22,463 bases of DNA from Collinsella sp. (GCA_019424965.1 JAHYYL010000023.1:9065-31527); one strand, 5' to 3'. Positions 1-8,013 are shown, numbered from the stretch's first letter. Notes: a model not told the origin generated them from the letters alone. Numbers and translations are program-made.

Positions 1-7
1 CAAAAAG

Positions 8-2284
8 ATGCAGATCGTGTTTGCCTCGGCCGAGTGCGCACCGTTTGTGAAGACCGGTGGCCTGGGCGACGTGGCGGGCTCGCTGCCTGCGGCGCTTGTG
101 CGCGCCGGCGCCGAGGTCATCGTCATGGTGCCCAAGTACGCCACCATCAAGGACGAGTACAAGGCGCAGATGGAGCACTTCTCCGACTTTTACGTGAGCC
201 TGGGCTGGCGCAATGAGTACTGCGGACTCGAGAAGCTCGAGCACGACGGCGTCACGTATATGTTCATCGACAACGAGCGTTACTTTGCGCGCGACTATCC
301 GTACGGCTTCTTTGATGACGGCGAGCGCTTTGCATTCTTCTCCAAGGCCATCACCGAGAGCCTGCAGCACCTGCCGGCCGGCTTTGAGTGTGACATCCTC
401 CACTGCAATGACTGGCAGACGGCACTGGCGCCCGTGTTCTTGCGCGAGTTCTACCAGGGCCTGCCGCTGTACGACCGTGTCAAGACCGTGTTCTCGATCC
501 ACAACGTGGCGTTCCAGGGCCAGTTCAGCGACACCGTGATGGAGGACATTCTGGGTGTGGCGCATATTCCGGCGGCCGCCTCGCAGCTGCGTTGCGATGC
601 CTGCAGCATCAACTACATGCTGGGCGCGCTGCGCTATGCCGATGCCATCACCACGGTGAGCCCCACCTATGCCAACGAGATCCAGACGCCCGAGTTTGGC
701 GAGGGCCTGGACGGCGTTCTGCGCGAGCGCTCCTATGCGCTGCAGGGCATTTTGAACGGCATTGACGTGGCGGGCTTTGACCCGGCGACCGACAAGCGCA
801 TTGCCGCCAACTACACCGTGGAGGACCGTTCCGGCAAGGCCGTGTGCAAGGCCAAGCTGCAGGAAGAGCTGGGGCTCGAGGTTCGCGACGACCGCCCGCT
901 CATGGTGATGGTCACGCGCCTGACGCGCCAAAAGGGCATGGACCTGGTCATGTACGCGCTCGACCGCATTCTGGCCGGCGGCGTGCAGGTGGCGGTGCTG
1001 GGCACCGGCGACCGCGACTACGAGGACGGCCTGCGCTACTTCCAGGACAAGTACCCCGGCACCATGGCCGCGCGCATCGAGTTCGATCCTGCGCTGTCGC
1101 AGCGCATGTATGCTGCCGCCGACATGTTCCTGATGCCGTCGAAGTTTGAGCCCTGCGGCCTGTCGCAGATCATTGCCATGCGCTACGGCACCCTGCCTAT
1201 CGTGCGCGAGACCGGTGGTCTGAAGGACACTGTGATTCCGTATAACGAGTTTACCGGCGAGGGCACGGGATTCTCGTTTAGTAACTTTAACGGCGACGAG
1301 ATGGGCGACGCCGTGTTCCGCGCGGCGCGTCTGTTCTGGGATAACCGCGACGCCTGGAACCAGCTGGTAACGCAGGCCATGAGCCAGGACTTTAGCTGGA
1401 CGCGCTCGGCCGACAAGTATCTGGACCTGTACTTCTTTATGCATCCGGAGATTGAGCGGCCGGCGGCTGTTGTCGACGAGCCTGTGGTTGTGGCTGAGAA
1501 AGTTGAGGCCGAGCCCGAGCCCAAGGCCGAGTCGGTTGTTGAGGCGCCCGCTGCTGCTGAGGAGCCCAAGGCTGAGGAGAAGCCGGCTGCGAAGCCTGCG
1601 GCAAAGAAGACCACGACTCGTAAGACGACGACTAAAAAGGCCACGACAACAAAGGCCGCTGCGAGCAAGACCACCACTGCCAAGGCAACTACCGCCAAGG
1701 CAGCGACCACGCGCAAGCGCACCACCGCAGCTGTCAAGAAGGCCGCCGAGGCCGAGGTCGTTCCCGAGGTAAAGGCCGAGACCGCTGCAGCCGAGGTTAA
1801 GCCCGCGGCAAAGGCTCCGGCCAAGACCGCCGCCAAGAAGACGACCGCGTCCAAGAGCACAACCAAGACCCCTGCCACCAAGAAAGCTACAGCTACCAAG
1901 GCCACTGCAACGAAGGCTGCCGCAAAGCCGGCCGCCAAGGTCGAGGAGACGCCTGCCGAGTCCAAGGCGGAGGCAACCGTCGAGGCCAAGCCTGCCGCCA
2001 AGACCACCTCGCGCAAGCGCACGACGACAGCCAAGAAGACCATGGCAAAGACCGCAACTCCCAAAGCAGAGACTAAGCCCGCTGCTGCCAAAGAGGAGCC
2101 CAAGGCCGAGGTAAAGGCCAAGCTGACGCCGAAGGCCGCTGAGGTCAAGGCCGCACCGAAGGCAGAGGCTAAGCCCGAGCCTGCCAAGGAGACTCCGGTC
2201 TCCCCCGCCACTCCGGCCGAGGAAAAGGCTCCGACCAAGAAGACCTCCGTCCGCAAGGCAACTGCCACCCGCAAGCGCCGCTAA
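8..2284 (+). CDS. glgA: Glycogen (starch) synthase GlgA with long basic/acidic low-complexity C-terminal tail
   Basis: Transfers glucose from ADP-glucose to the non-reducing end of a growing alpha-1,4-glucan in the cytoplasm (GT5 family). The N-terminus has the family hallmark KTGGLGDVAG (residues 15-24), which binds the glucosyl donor, and the C-terminal half has KFEPCGLSQ and the GTLPIVRETGGLKDT stretch of the second Rossmann-like domain. The catalytic part ends near residue 485, which is the usual full length of the family. A further ~273 residues (about 486-758) are almost only A, K, T, P, E, V and R, with repeated units such as KKATTTKAA and KPAAK, ending in ATRKRR; this resembles histone H1-type tails. 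The start at 8 matches the usual GlgA start, but the ribosome binding site is mostly outside the window. The next gene degrades or remodels the same polymer. Enzyme identity is very secure; the tail's role is unknown. Confidence 0.96.
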   Translation: MQIVFASAECAPFVKTGGLGDVAGSLPAALVRAGAEVIVMVPKYATIKDEYKAQMEHFSDFYVSLGWRNEYCGLEKLEHDGVTYMFIDNERYFARDYPYGFFDDGERFAFFSKAITESLQHLPAGFECDILHCNDWQTALAPVFLREFYQGLPLYDRVKTVFSIHNVAFQGQFSDTVMEDILGVAHIPAAASQLRCDACSINYMLGALRYADAITTVSPTYANEIQTPEFGEGLDGVLRERSYALQGILNGIDVAGFDPATDKRIAANYTVEDRSGKAVCKAKLQEELGLEVRDDRPLMVMVTRLTRQKGMDLVMYALDRILAGGVQVAVLGTGDRDYEDGLRYFQDKYPGTMAARIEFDPALSQRMYAAADMFLMPSKFEPCGLSQIIAMRYGTLPIVRETGGLKDTVIPYNEFTGEGTGFSFSNFNGDEMGDAVFRAARLFWDNRDAWNQLVTQAMSQDFSWTRSADKYLDLYFFMHPEIERPAAVVDEPVVVAEKVEAEPEPKAESVVEAPAAAEEPKAEEKPAAKPAAKKTTTRKTTTKKATTTKAAASKTTTAKATTAKAATTRKRTTAAVKKAAEAEVVPEVKAETAAAEVKPAAKAPAKTAAKKTTASKSTTKTPATKKATATKATATKAAAKPAAKVEETPAESKAEATVEAKPAAKTTSRKRTTTAKKTMAKTATPKAETKPAAAKEEPKAEVKAKLTPKAAEVKAAPKAEAKPEPAKETPVSPATPAEEKAPTKKTSVRKATATRKRR
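1463..2281 (+). other. Low-complexity H1-like tail-coding segment of glgA
   Basis: This segment encodes about 273 residues rich in Lys, Ala, Thr, Pro and Glu. The first third is acidic (many EPEPKAE-like units); the middle and end are basic (KKTTTRKTT-like, ATKATATKAA-like). No hydrophobic core, cysteine pair or membrane segment is visible, so it is predicted to be disordered. The underlying DNA is a degenerate repeat of aag/gcc/acc codons, which makes it prone to length change by recombination or slippage. Confidence 0.8.
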
Positions 2285-2316
2285 TCCTGACGATTAAAAC
2301 TTAATCCTCAACGCAA

Positions 2317-2348
2317 AAGAGGGCGCCCCAAGCAGGCGCCCTCTTCTT
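2317..2348 (+). terminator. Rho-independent terminator after glgA
   Basis: A perfect 11-bp stem (AAGAGGGCGCC at 2317-2327 with GGCGCCCTCTT at 2335-2345), loop CCAAGCA, lies 32 nt after the glgA stop codon. The 3' side continues with a weak T-rich run (TCTTCTT), and the A-rich 5' flank could let it work in both directions. Confidence 0.85.
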
Positions 2349-2378
2349 GGTTGAACCCCGCATTAAAAAGAGGGCCGG

Positions 2379-2504
2379 TTTACTACGACAAAATGGCTCC
2401 GGCCGACCACGGCGAGTAATCATCGAAATTGGCAACGCTTCTACCTGCAGTTTTAATATCACTAAAATGACTGTGGTTGAGATCATTCAATTCGTCGTAG
2501 TAAA
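2379..2504. repeat. 126-bp intergenic repeat, copy A
   Basis: The element is bounded by TTTACTACG at the left and CGTAGTAAA at the right. In this copy the terminal inverted repeat is longer, 15 bp perfect (2375-2389 with 2494-2508). It aligns without gaps to copy B at 6396-6521, at roughly 60 percent identity by eye. The best-conserved core begins GGCAA at 2431 and includes TCTACCTGC and GTTTT. The offset from left end to core is 52 nt and to the right end 117 nt in both copies. Confidence 0.75.
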
Positions 2505-2672
2505 CCGGAGCTGTTTTGTTTGGCTACAAATACTATCTACATAGCCGTTTTCGAGTATCGCGATAATGTGGATGGTAAAACGATTTTCTAGGACAACCGT
2601 TCGCCGATAATGAGCGGCTGTAGTTTATACAACTAAAGTGCAACGATATACTTAAGTACTGTGCGTTTAGCC

Positions 2673-2690
2673 CATGGCCCGTTGGCCATG
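2673..2690. promoter_or_regulatory. Palindrome upstream of the GH13-GH77 gene, possible operator
   Basis: CATGGCC and GGCCATG form a perfect 7-bp inverted repeat around CGTT, ending 23 nt before the start codon at 2714. Its size and position suit a repressor operator (LacI-type regulators are common next to glucan genes), but no regulator gene is in the window. It could also be chance, or a small hairpin in the leader. Confidence 0.3.
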
Positions 2691-2713
2691 ACTGTATAGA
2701 ACTGGACCGTACT

Positions 2714-5700
2714 ATGAGATTGATTCACAACAGCCGCCTGCCGCAGTTTCGCACTCCGTTTGGCGCTGTGACCACTGGAACTTCCGTTGCACTCTCGGTG
2801 ATTTTGGAGGATGCCGACCCCAACCAGGCAACGCTTACGCTGCGCACCTGGGTCGATGAAATCGGTGAGTCTCTGTATCCCATGACGCACGAGGGCGACG
2901 GCATATTTACTGCAGAGCTTGAGTGCACCGAGCCCTGTCTTATCTGGTACAGCTTTATCTGCAATATCGAGGGCCAGCCCGAGGTTCGCCTAGGCGCGCC
3001 GCAAGGTCGCACCGGCGGCGAGGGCGTAACCTACGACTACGCCGAAGTGCCGTCGTTCCAGGTCACCGTCTACAAGCACCGCGAGAACCGTCCCACCTGG
3101 TACGAGCGCGGTATGGTCTACCAGATCTTCCCCGATCGCTATGCTCGCGACGAAAACTGGCGCGAGCGCACGCTGGCCGAAGTCGAAAAGCCACGCAACG
3201 GAATCCAGCGCCGCATGGTCGAGGACTGGAACGAGCCGCCCGTGTACGAGCGTGCCGAGGACGGATCCATCAAGACCTGGGACTTTTACGGCGGCTCGCT
3301 CAAGGGTATCCAAAATGACCTGCCCCGCATCGCCGAGCTGGGCTTTACGGCCATCTACCTCAACCCCATCTTTGAGGCCGCGAGCAACCACCGCTACGAC
3401 ACGGCCGACTACACCAAGATCGACCCAATCCTGGGCACCGAGCAGGATTTTACCGAGCTGTGCCAGGCAGCCGAGAAGCTGGGCATCTCCATCATCCTGG
3501 ACGGCGTCTTTAACCATACGGGTGACGACTCCATCTATTTCAACCGCTACGGCAACTACCCCGGCGTGGGCGCGTGGCAGAGCGAGGACTCGCCGTGGCG
3601 CGATGCGTTTTACTTCCACGAGGACGGCTCGTACGACTGCTGGTGGGGCGTGGGCAACATGCCCGCCATCAATGAGAGCTCCGAGCTGGTACGCGAGCGG
3701 CTTCTGGGCAAGGACGGCGTGATCCGTAAATGGCTACGTGCCGGCGCTCATGGCTGGCGCCTGGACGTCGCTGACGAGCTTTCCGACGACTTCCTGGCCG
3801 AGATCAAGAAGGCCGTACTTGCCGAGAAGCCTGATGCACTGTTGCTCGGCGAAGTCTGGGAAGACGCCTCCAACAAGATCAGCTACGGCCATCTGCGTCG
3901 CTACCTACAGGGCTCCGAGTTGGACTCTGCTATGGATTACCCCTTCCGCGACATGGTCATCGGCTTTTTGATGGGCTACAAGAACGCCTACCAGGCAGCC
4001 GAGGAAATCGAAACCCTGCGCGAGAACTATCCCCGTGAGGCCCTGTCCTGCGCACTTAATCTGCTTTCGAGCCACGACCGTCCGCGCATTATCTCGGTGC
4101 TCGGCGGCGGCCCCGACGAGTCGCAGCTGCCCGAGTGCGAGCGCAGCAAATGGCGCCTGGACGAGAACTCGATGGGCCTGGCCAAGAGCCGTTTTTGGCT
4201 CGCCACGCTCATGCAGATGACCTTCCCCGGCGTGCCTTCGATCTACTACGGCGACGAATACGGCCTGGAGGGTCTAACCGATCCGGGCAACCGCCGCACC
4301 CTGCCGACCAAGGACCAACTGCACGACTTCGACACGCTGGCTATTGTCAAAAACGCCTCCGCCGTACGCCGCGCACTGCCGTTTATGATCGACGGCGAGA
4401 TCAAGGCCTTCGCGCTCAACGACGAGGTGCTGGCATACAACCGCACGGGCAGGGACGGCGAGTCCGCGACGGTTATCATTAACCGTAGTCTGCGCAATTC
4501 GCACCGCGTGACGATTCCGGCGCTCGACGAATGCGCGAGTGACGTGATCAGCGGTCACGAGTGCGAGATCCACAACGGCACGGTCACGCTCGATTTGTAT
4601 CCGCTGGGCTCGTCGATCATCTATCACCATGCCGAGCAGCGCCTGCAGGAGCCGCTCGATCACGGCGCGGGCGTTGTGTGCCATATCACCTCGGTACCGA
4701 CCGATGACGGCAAGCCCGGTACGATCGGCGCACCCACGCGTCGCTTTATCGACCATCTGGCCGCTATGGGCATGCGCTACTGGCAGGTCCTGCCTGTCAA
4801 CCCGACGGACTTCTTCCGCTCCCCTTACGCCGGTCCTTCGGCCTTTGCAGGTAATATCGACCTGCTGCCCGAAAGCCACGAGGAGCTGGCGGCCGACTTT
4901 GAAACTTGGAAGGCCCGTGGCGGCGAGGATGCCGATCCGCTGTACACCGCGTTTAAACATCGCAATGCCGATTGGCTCGAGAAGTACTGCGTCTACATGG
5001 CCGTTAAGAAGTACTTTGAGGGCGAGTCGCGCCACGATTGGCCGGCAGATGTTGCGCGCTACAACGAGCACCTGATTGACGACAAGCGCTTCCACGACGA
5101 GGCCGAGCTTCAGGCGTACATGCAGTACCGCTTTGACCTAGCCTGGTGCGAGCTCATGAACTACGCGCACAAGAAGGGCATCGAGGTCATCGGCGATATT
5201 CCTATGTACGTGTCCGACGATTCGGCAGATGCGTGGAGCGAACCCGAGAACTTCTGGCTATCCGATACCGGCAAGGCAATCGAGATCTCCGGTGCGCCGC
5301 CCGACAACTTTGCGCCCGAGGGTCAGGTGTGGGGCAACCCGACGTTCCGCTGGGACCACATGAAGCAGAACGGCTATAGCTGGTGGATGGATCGCCTACG
5401 TCGTGCGTTCTCACTTTACGACCGCGTGCGTCTGGATCACTTCTTGGGCTTCCACAGCTACTTCAGTATCCCCGCTGGCAAGGCTTGCGCCGAAGGTCGC
5501 TGGCTGGCGGGACCGGGCAAGGACCTGTTTCAGACCGCCTATGACGAGCTGGGTCTGCTCAACTTTATTGCCGAGGACCTGGGCTATTTGACGCCCGGCG
5601 TTCGCGCCATGGCCTCGACCTGCGGCTTCCCCGGCATGGACGTGCTGGAGTTTGGCGACTACGACGTCCGTTGCGGCGTGCACCCTACGCCAGGAAAGAT

Positions 5701-6010
5701 CCTGTATACCTCGACGCACGACACGTCGACGCTCGCGGGTTGGTGTACGCGTTCCTTTGCGGGCGGCGACGAACCGAGCGGTGTTGAGGTGGCGGCCAAG
5801 CTGATGAGCGATGCGCTGGCAAGCGACGCTCCCCTGGTGATGATGCCGCTGCAGGATGTCCTGGGGCTGGGCGACGACGCGCGCATGAACGTACCGGGCG
5901 TGGCCACGGGCAACTGGACCTGGCAGGCTGACGAGGCCGACGTTGCGGCCGCCGAGGGCAAAACCGCACAGCTCCTGCGCAACACGCATAGATTCTGGGG
6001 CGAAGCGTGA
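2714..6010 (+). CDS. Fused GH13 amylase/debranching enzyme and GH77 4-alpha-glucanotransferase
   Basis: One 1098-residue protein carries two complete alpha-glucan active sites. Residues 1 to ~125 look like an N-terminal beta-sandwich (CBM34-like). The GH13 barrel starts at RGMVYQIFPDRYARD and has all four conserved regions: DGVFNH (263-268), GWRLDVADE with nucleophile D351, GEVWED with acid/base E380, and SHD with H454 and D455. A C-terminal beta domain runs to ~640. The GH77 part (~650-1098) has the SPYAG...SAFAGN motif, RLDHFLGF with nucleophile D908, AEDLG with E954, and STHDTS with D1003. It would hydrolyse or debranch glycogen/maltodextrin and rejoin the short chains by disproportionation, most likely in the cytoplasm since no signal peptide is visible. 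The ribosome binding site is weak (GGA at 2704-2706). Whether the GH13 part is alpha-1,4 or alpha-1,6 specific (neopullulanase- or GlgX-like) is not decidable here. Confidence 0.93.
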   Translation: MRLIHNSRLPQFRTPFGAVTTGTSVALSVILEDADPNQATLTLRTWVDEIGESLYPMTHEGDGIFTAELECTEPCLIWYSFICNIEGQPEVRLGAPQGRTGGEGVTYDYAEVPSFQVTVYKHRENRPTWYERGMVYQIFPDRYARDENWRERTLAEVEKPRNGIQRRMVEDWNEPPVYERAEDGSIKTWDFYGGSLKGIQNDLPRIAELGFTAIYLNPIFEAASNHRYDTADYTKIDPILGTEQDFTELCQAAEKLGISIILDGVFNHTGDDSIYFNRYGNYPGVGAWQSEDSPWRDAFYFHEDGSYDCWWGVGNMPAINESSELVRERLLGKDGVIRKWLRAGAHGWRLDVADELSDDFLAEIKKAVLAEKPDALLLGEVWEDASNKISYGHLRRYLQGSELDSAMDYPFRDMVIGFLMGYKNAYQAAEEIETLRENYPREALSCALNLLSSHDRPRIISVLGGGPDESQLPECERSKWRLDENSMGLAKSRFWLATLMQMTFPGVPSIYYGDEYGLEGLTDPGNRRTLPTKDQLHDFDTLAIVKNASAVRRALPFMIDGEIKAFALNDEVLAYNRTGRDGESATVIINRSLRNSHRVTIPALDECASDVISGHECEIHNGTVTLDLYPLGSSIIYHHAEQRLQEPLDHGAGVVCHITSVPTDDGKPGTIGAPTRRFIDHLAAMGMRYWQVLPVNPTDFFRSPYAGPSAFAGNIDLLPESHEELAADFETWKARGGEDADPLYTAFKHRNADWLEKYCVYMAVKKYFEGESRHDWPADVARYNEHLIDDKRFHDEAELQAYMQYRFDLAWCELMNYAHKKGIEVIGDIPMYVSDDSADAWSEPENFWLSDTGKAIEISGAPPDNFAPEGQVWGNPTFRWDHMKQNGYSWWMDRLRRAFSLYDRVRLDHFLGFHSYFSIPAGKACAEGRWLAGPGKDLFQTAYDELGLLNFIAEDLGYLTPGVRAMASTCGFPGMDVLEFGDYDVRCGVHPTPGKILYTSTHDTSTLAGWCTRSFAGGDEPSGVEVAAKLMSDALASDAPLVMMPLQDVLGLGDDARMNVPGVATGNWTWQADEADVAAAEGKTAQLLRNTHRFWGEA

Positions 6011-6054
6011 TAAAACGCCCGATATAGGGTACAGTTACAGACGTTTGAATTTTT

Positions 6055-6079
6055 GCGGGCAGAGTAATCTGCCCGCTTT
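6055..6079 (+). terminator. Hairpin terminator after the GH13-GH77 gene
   Basis: GCGGGCAGA (6055-6063) pairs perfectly with TCTGCCCGC (6068-6076) around GTAA, followed by only TTT. It sits 44 nt after the stop codon and just 7 nt before the Shine-Dalgarno of the next gene, so it may be a partial terminator or attenuator controlling read-through into the FmdB-like gene. Confidence 0.65.
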
Positions 6080-6098
6080 GTGCTGAAAAGGAAGTATT

Positions 6099-6335
6099 AT
6101 GGCGCGCTACGATTACAAGTGCTCGAGCTGCGGCAACGTGTTTGAGGTTGAGCATCCTATGTCCGAGACTCCCGAGGTCGTGTGCCCCAGCTGCGGCGCT
6201 CCGGCCGCCAAGACGTTCTCGGCCAGCGGTATTAAATTTGAGGGCAGCGGCTTCTACAACACCGACCAGCGAAGCGGCGGCTCCAGCACCAGCGCCACCA
6301 GCGGCTGCTGCGCCAACTGCCCACACAACCACTAA
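6099..6335 (+). CDS. FmdB/CxxC-type zinc-ribbon small protein
   Basis: This is a 78-residue protein of the FmdB-type zinc-ribbon family, whose function is mostly undefined and which in some members has been linked to gene regulation. The N-terminal MARYDYKCSSCG and the later CPSCG give the two CxxC knuckles (C8, C11, C29, C32) expected to hold one zinc ion. A glycine/serine/threonine-rich linker leads to an unusual second cluster, CCANCPHNH, at the very C-terminus (C70, C71, C74, H76, H78). The start is supported by AAAAGGAAG at 6086-6094, 4 nt before the ATG. It lies in the same direction as the glucan enzyme but behind a hairpin, and converges on rsmB. The family call is firm; the role is unknown. 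Confidence 0.88.
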   Translation: MARYDYKCSSCGNVFEVEHPMSETPEVVCPSCGAPAAKTFSASGIKFEGSGFYNTDQRSGGSSTSATSGCCANCPHNH

Positions 6336-6395
6336 CAGGCAAGTAGCCCCGCTCCCAAATTGACTACTCTGGAGTTGCGCCACGAAAGCGGCCCA

Positions 6396-6521
6396 TTTAC
6401 TACGTTTGACCCGTATTGGTCGAGCATAGCAGCGTATTTGCAAAAACGGCAAGCCGTCTACCTGCGGTTTTGATTTCACAAAATTCGGCATGGATGAGGA
6501 CAGCCGGTTTAACGTAGTAAA
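6396..6521. repeat. 126-bp intergenic repeat, copy B
   Basis: This second copy of the element also seen at 2379-2504 has the same length and internal spacing. Its terminal inverted repeat is 12 bp perfect (ATTTACTACGTT at 6395-6406 with AACGTAGTAAAT at 6511-6522). The conserved core begins GGCAA at 6448 and contains TCTACCTGC and GGTTTT. It lies in the convergent gap between the FmdB-like gene and rsmB. Confidence 0.75.
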
Positions 6522-6565
6522 TAACCGCATTTCATGGCGAACGGATCGAAGAGGCACAAAGTAGC

Positions 6566-6607
6566 TAAAATAGTCCCGTCCCAAATTAGCTGATTTGGGA
6601 CGGGACT
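6566..6607 (-). terminator. Rho-independent terminator of fmt-rsmB
   Basis: A perfect 15-bp stem (AGTCCCGTCCCAAAT at 6572-6586 with its complement at 6593-6607) has a 6-nt loop and starts 5 nt beyond the rsmB stop codon. Read on the minus strand it is followed by ATTTTA, a short U-run. The stem contains the GGGAC motif shared by other palindromes in the window. Confidence 0.85.
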
Positions 6608-6612
6608 TCGAT

Positions 6613-8013
6613 TTACTGGCGGACCAGCCTGGCGCAGAAGTGGCCGTCGTAGGAGTCGGCGTTTACCGGCACGCTTTGGAAGAGGCCTCGATCGTTCTGG
6701 CGTACGGATACGAGCTTCTTGGCTTGTTCGAACTCGGGTAACTGCAGAATCTGCGCCTCGGAGAGGGGTGCCAAGCTAAAACCTGCGCCCTCGGGAGAAG
6801 CCAAAAACGCATCCACGACTTGCGTGTTCTCTTCATCAAAGACCGAGCAGGTGGCATAGATAAGCTCGCCGCCGGCAGCCACGCGCTCAGCAGCCTCTTT
6901 GAGCATCGTCAACTGCAGCTTGGGCAGCTCAACCGTCACATCTTTTTCGGTCAGGCGCCACGGGATCTCGGGATGACGGCGCATGGTGCCGGTGCCAGAG
7001 CACGGCGCATCGATAAAGACCGTGTCGAACTTAACCGGCTCGCCAAGCATGGCATCAAACGATGTGAGCACCTCATCAAGCTCGCAAGCATCACCCGAAA
7101 CCGTACGAACGCCCTGAATACCAGCCTTATGCAGGCGAGCGAGATTCAGATCGCACTTGCGATCATGCAGATCGAGCGCCGTATGCTGACGCTCATAGCC
7201 CGCACGCTTGGCCTGGCACATCATCACATAGGTCTTGGTGCCACGGCCGGCACCAATCTCAAGGCAGCTACCAGGGCGCGTGGCAGCTGTAGCGATAAGC
7301 TGGGCGTTAAGGTCCGAGGCCACGGCAGCAGCACGCTCAAATACGCCCGACGCAACCGTAACCTGAGCATCGACCGGAGCATGACAGCCAGGGAACACAG
7401 GCGCCACAAGCTGCGATAGGTGCGGATCAGGTTTGGTTGCAAAGGCGTTCTCGTGCAAAGCGAGCGGCGCGGGCGCCAGATTGCCGGCGAAGCCGAGCGC
7501 ACCCTCTGGAGTGTCAAACGACGCCATAATGCGAGCGCATAGCCAGCGCGGAAGACCCATCAGGCGCGACAGACGAACCAAGCGTCGCTCGGACTCATCC
7601 ACGTCGGATGCCGTGGCAAAGTCCTCAACATTGTCCGCAACCTTATGCAATACAGCATTGGCTAAGCCAGCGGCGGACTTAGCACCACTGCGAACGAGCT
7701 CAACTCCCTGACTTACGGCAACGCGGCCCGGCGTATGCAGATAGAGCATCTCGAAGGCCGCGATACGAAGCCCCATGCGAACACGCGGCGCAACCTTTTT
7801 GGGCTTATCGAGAAACTGATCGAGCAACTCGTCCAAAATACCCTGCGTGGCGGCAACACCGAGCGCCAGGCGAGCGGCAAACGCAGAATCGCGCTGGTCA
7901 ATGGCCTTGGCCGATGCGCGAGAGGACAGCACGTCGCGCGCATACATGCCGCGGCGATCGGCCTCCATCAGCACATCGAGCGCAAACTTGCGCGCGGGAG
8001 ACAGCTTGCTCAT
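6613..8013 (-). CDS. rsmB: 16S rRNA (cytosine-967-C5) methyltransferase RsmB
   Basis: Methylates C967 (E. coli numbering) of 16S rRNA with S-adenosylmethionine. The N-terminal ~130 residues form the NusB-like RNA-binding domain (LDVLMEADRRG..., ending in the helix with VELVRSGAKSAAGLANAVLH). The methyltransferase domain shows the SAM loop EIGAGRGTKT (from residue 252), DAPCSGTGTMRRHPE (C338) and YATCS (C389); these two cysteines are the general-base and nucleophile pair of the m5C family. I place the start at 8013 (466 residues): the ATG overlaps the fmt stop as ATGA and has GGAG 9 nt upstream, whereas a longer reading from 8061 adds 16 residues unlike the family and lies inside fmt. Translation is probably coupled to fmt. 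A related RsmF-type specificity is less likely because the NusB domain is present. Confidence 0.93.
   Translation of the reverse strand: MSKLSPARKFALDVLMEADRRGMYARDVLSSRASAKAIDQRDSAFAARLALGVAATQGILDELLDQFLDKPKKVAPRVRMGLRIAAFEMLYLHTPGRVAVSQGVELVRSGAKSAAGLANAVLHKVADNVEDFATASDVDESERRLVRLSRLMGLPRWLCARIMASFDTPEGALGFAGNLAPAPLALHENAFATKPDPHLSQLVAPVFPGCHAPVDAQVTVASGVFERAAAVASDLNAQLIATAATRPGSCLEIGAGRGTKTYVMMCQAKRAGYERQHTALDLHDRKCDLNLARLHKAGIQGVRTVSGDACELDEVLTSFDAMLGEPVKFDTVFIDAPCSGTGTMRRHPEIPWRLTEKDVTVELPKLQLTMLKEAAERVAAGGELIYATCSVFDEENTQVVDAFLASPEGAGFSLAPLSEAQILQLPEFEQAKKLVSVRQNDRGLFQSVPVNADSYDGHFCARLVRQ

Larger units (their letters stand above)
2285..2713. other. Non-coding gap between glgA and the GH13-GH77 gene
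   Basis: This 429-nt gap holds the glgA terminator, then repeat element A (2379-2504), then about 200 nt of relatively AT-rich DNA leading to the next start. In the AT-rich part I see the palindromes TACTTAAGTA (2649-2658) and CATGGCC-N4-GGCCATG (2673-2690). A TATAGA hexamer at 2695-2700 is too close to the start codon to be a confident -10 box. No credible gene is present. Confidence 0.7.

Noticed and set aside
1183..2274. Long minus-strand open frame (363 codons) opposite the glgA tail
   Set aside because: It exists because the repetitive aag/gcc/acc codons of the tail give no stops on the other strand. The product is Ala/Val low-complexity with no family features, and glgA explains the DNA.
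2347..2544. 65-codon plus-strand frame in the glgA downstream gap
   Set aside because: It overlaps the terminator and repeat A, has no ribosome binding site, and the frame is not kept in repeat copy B.
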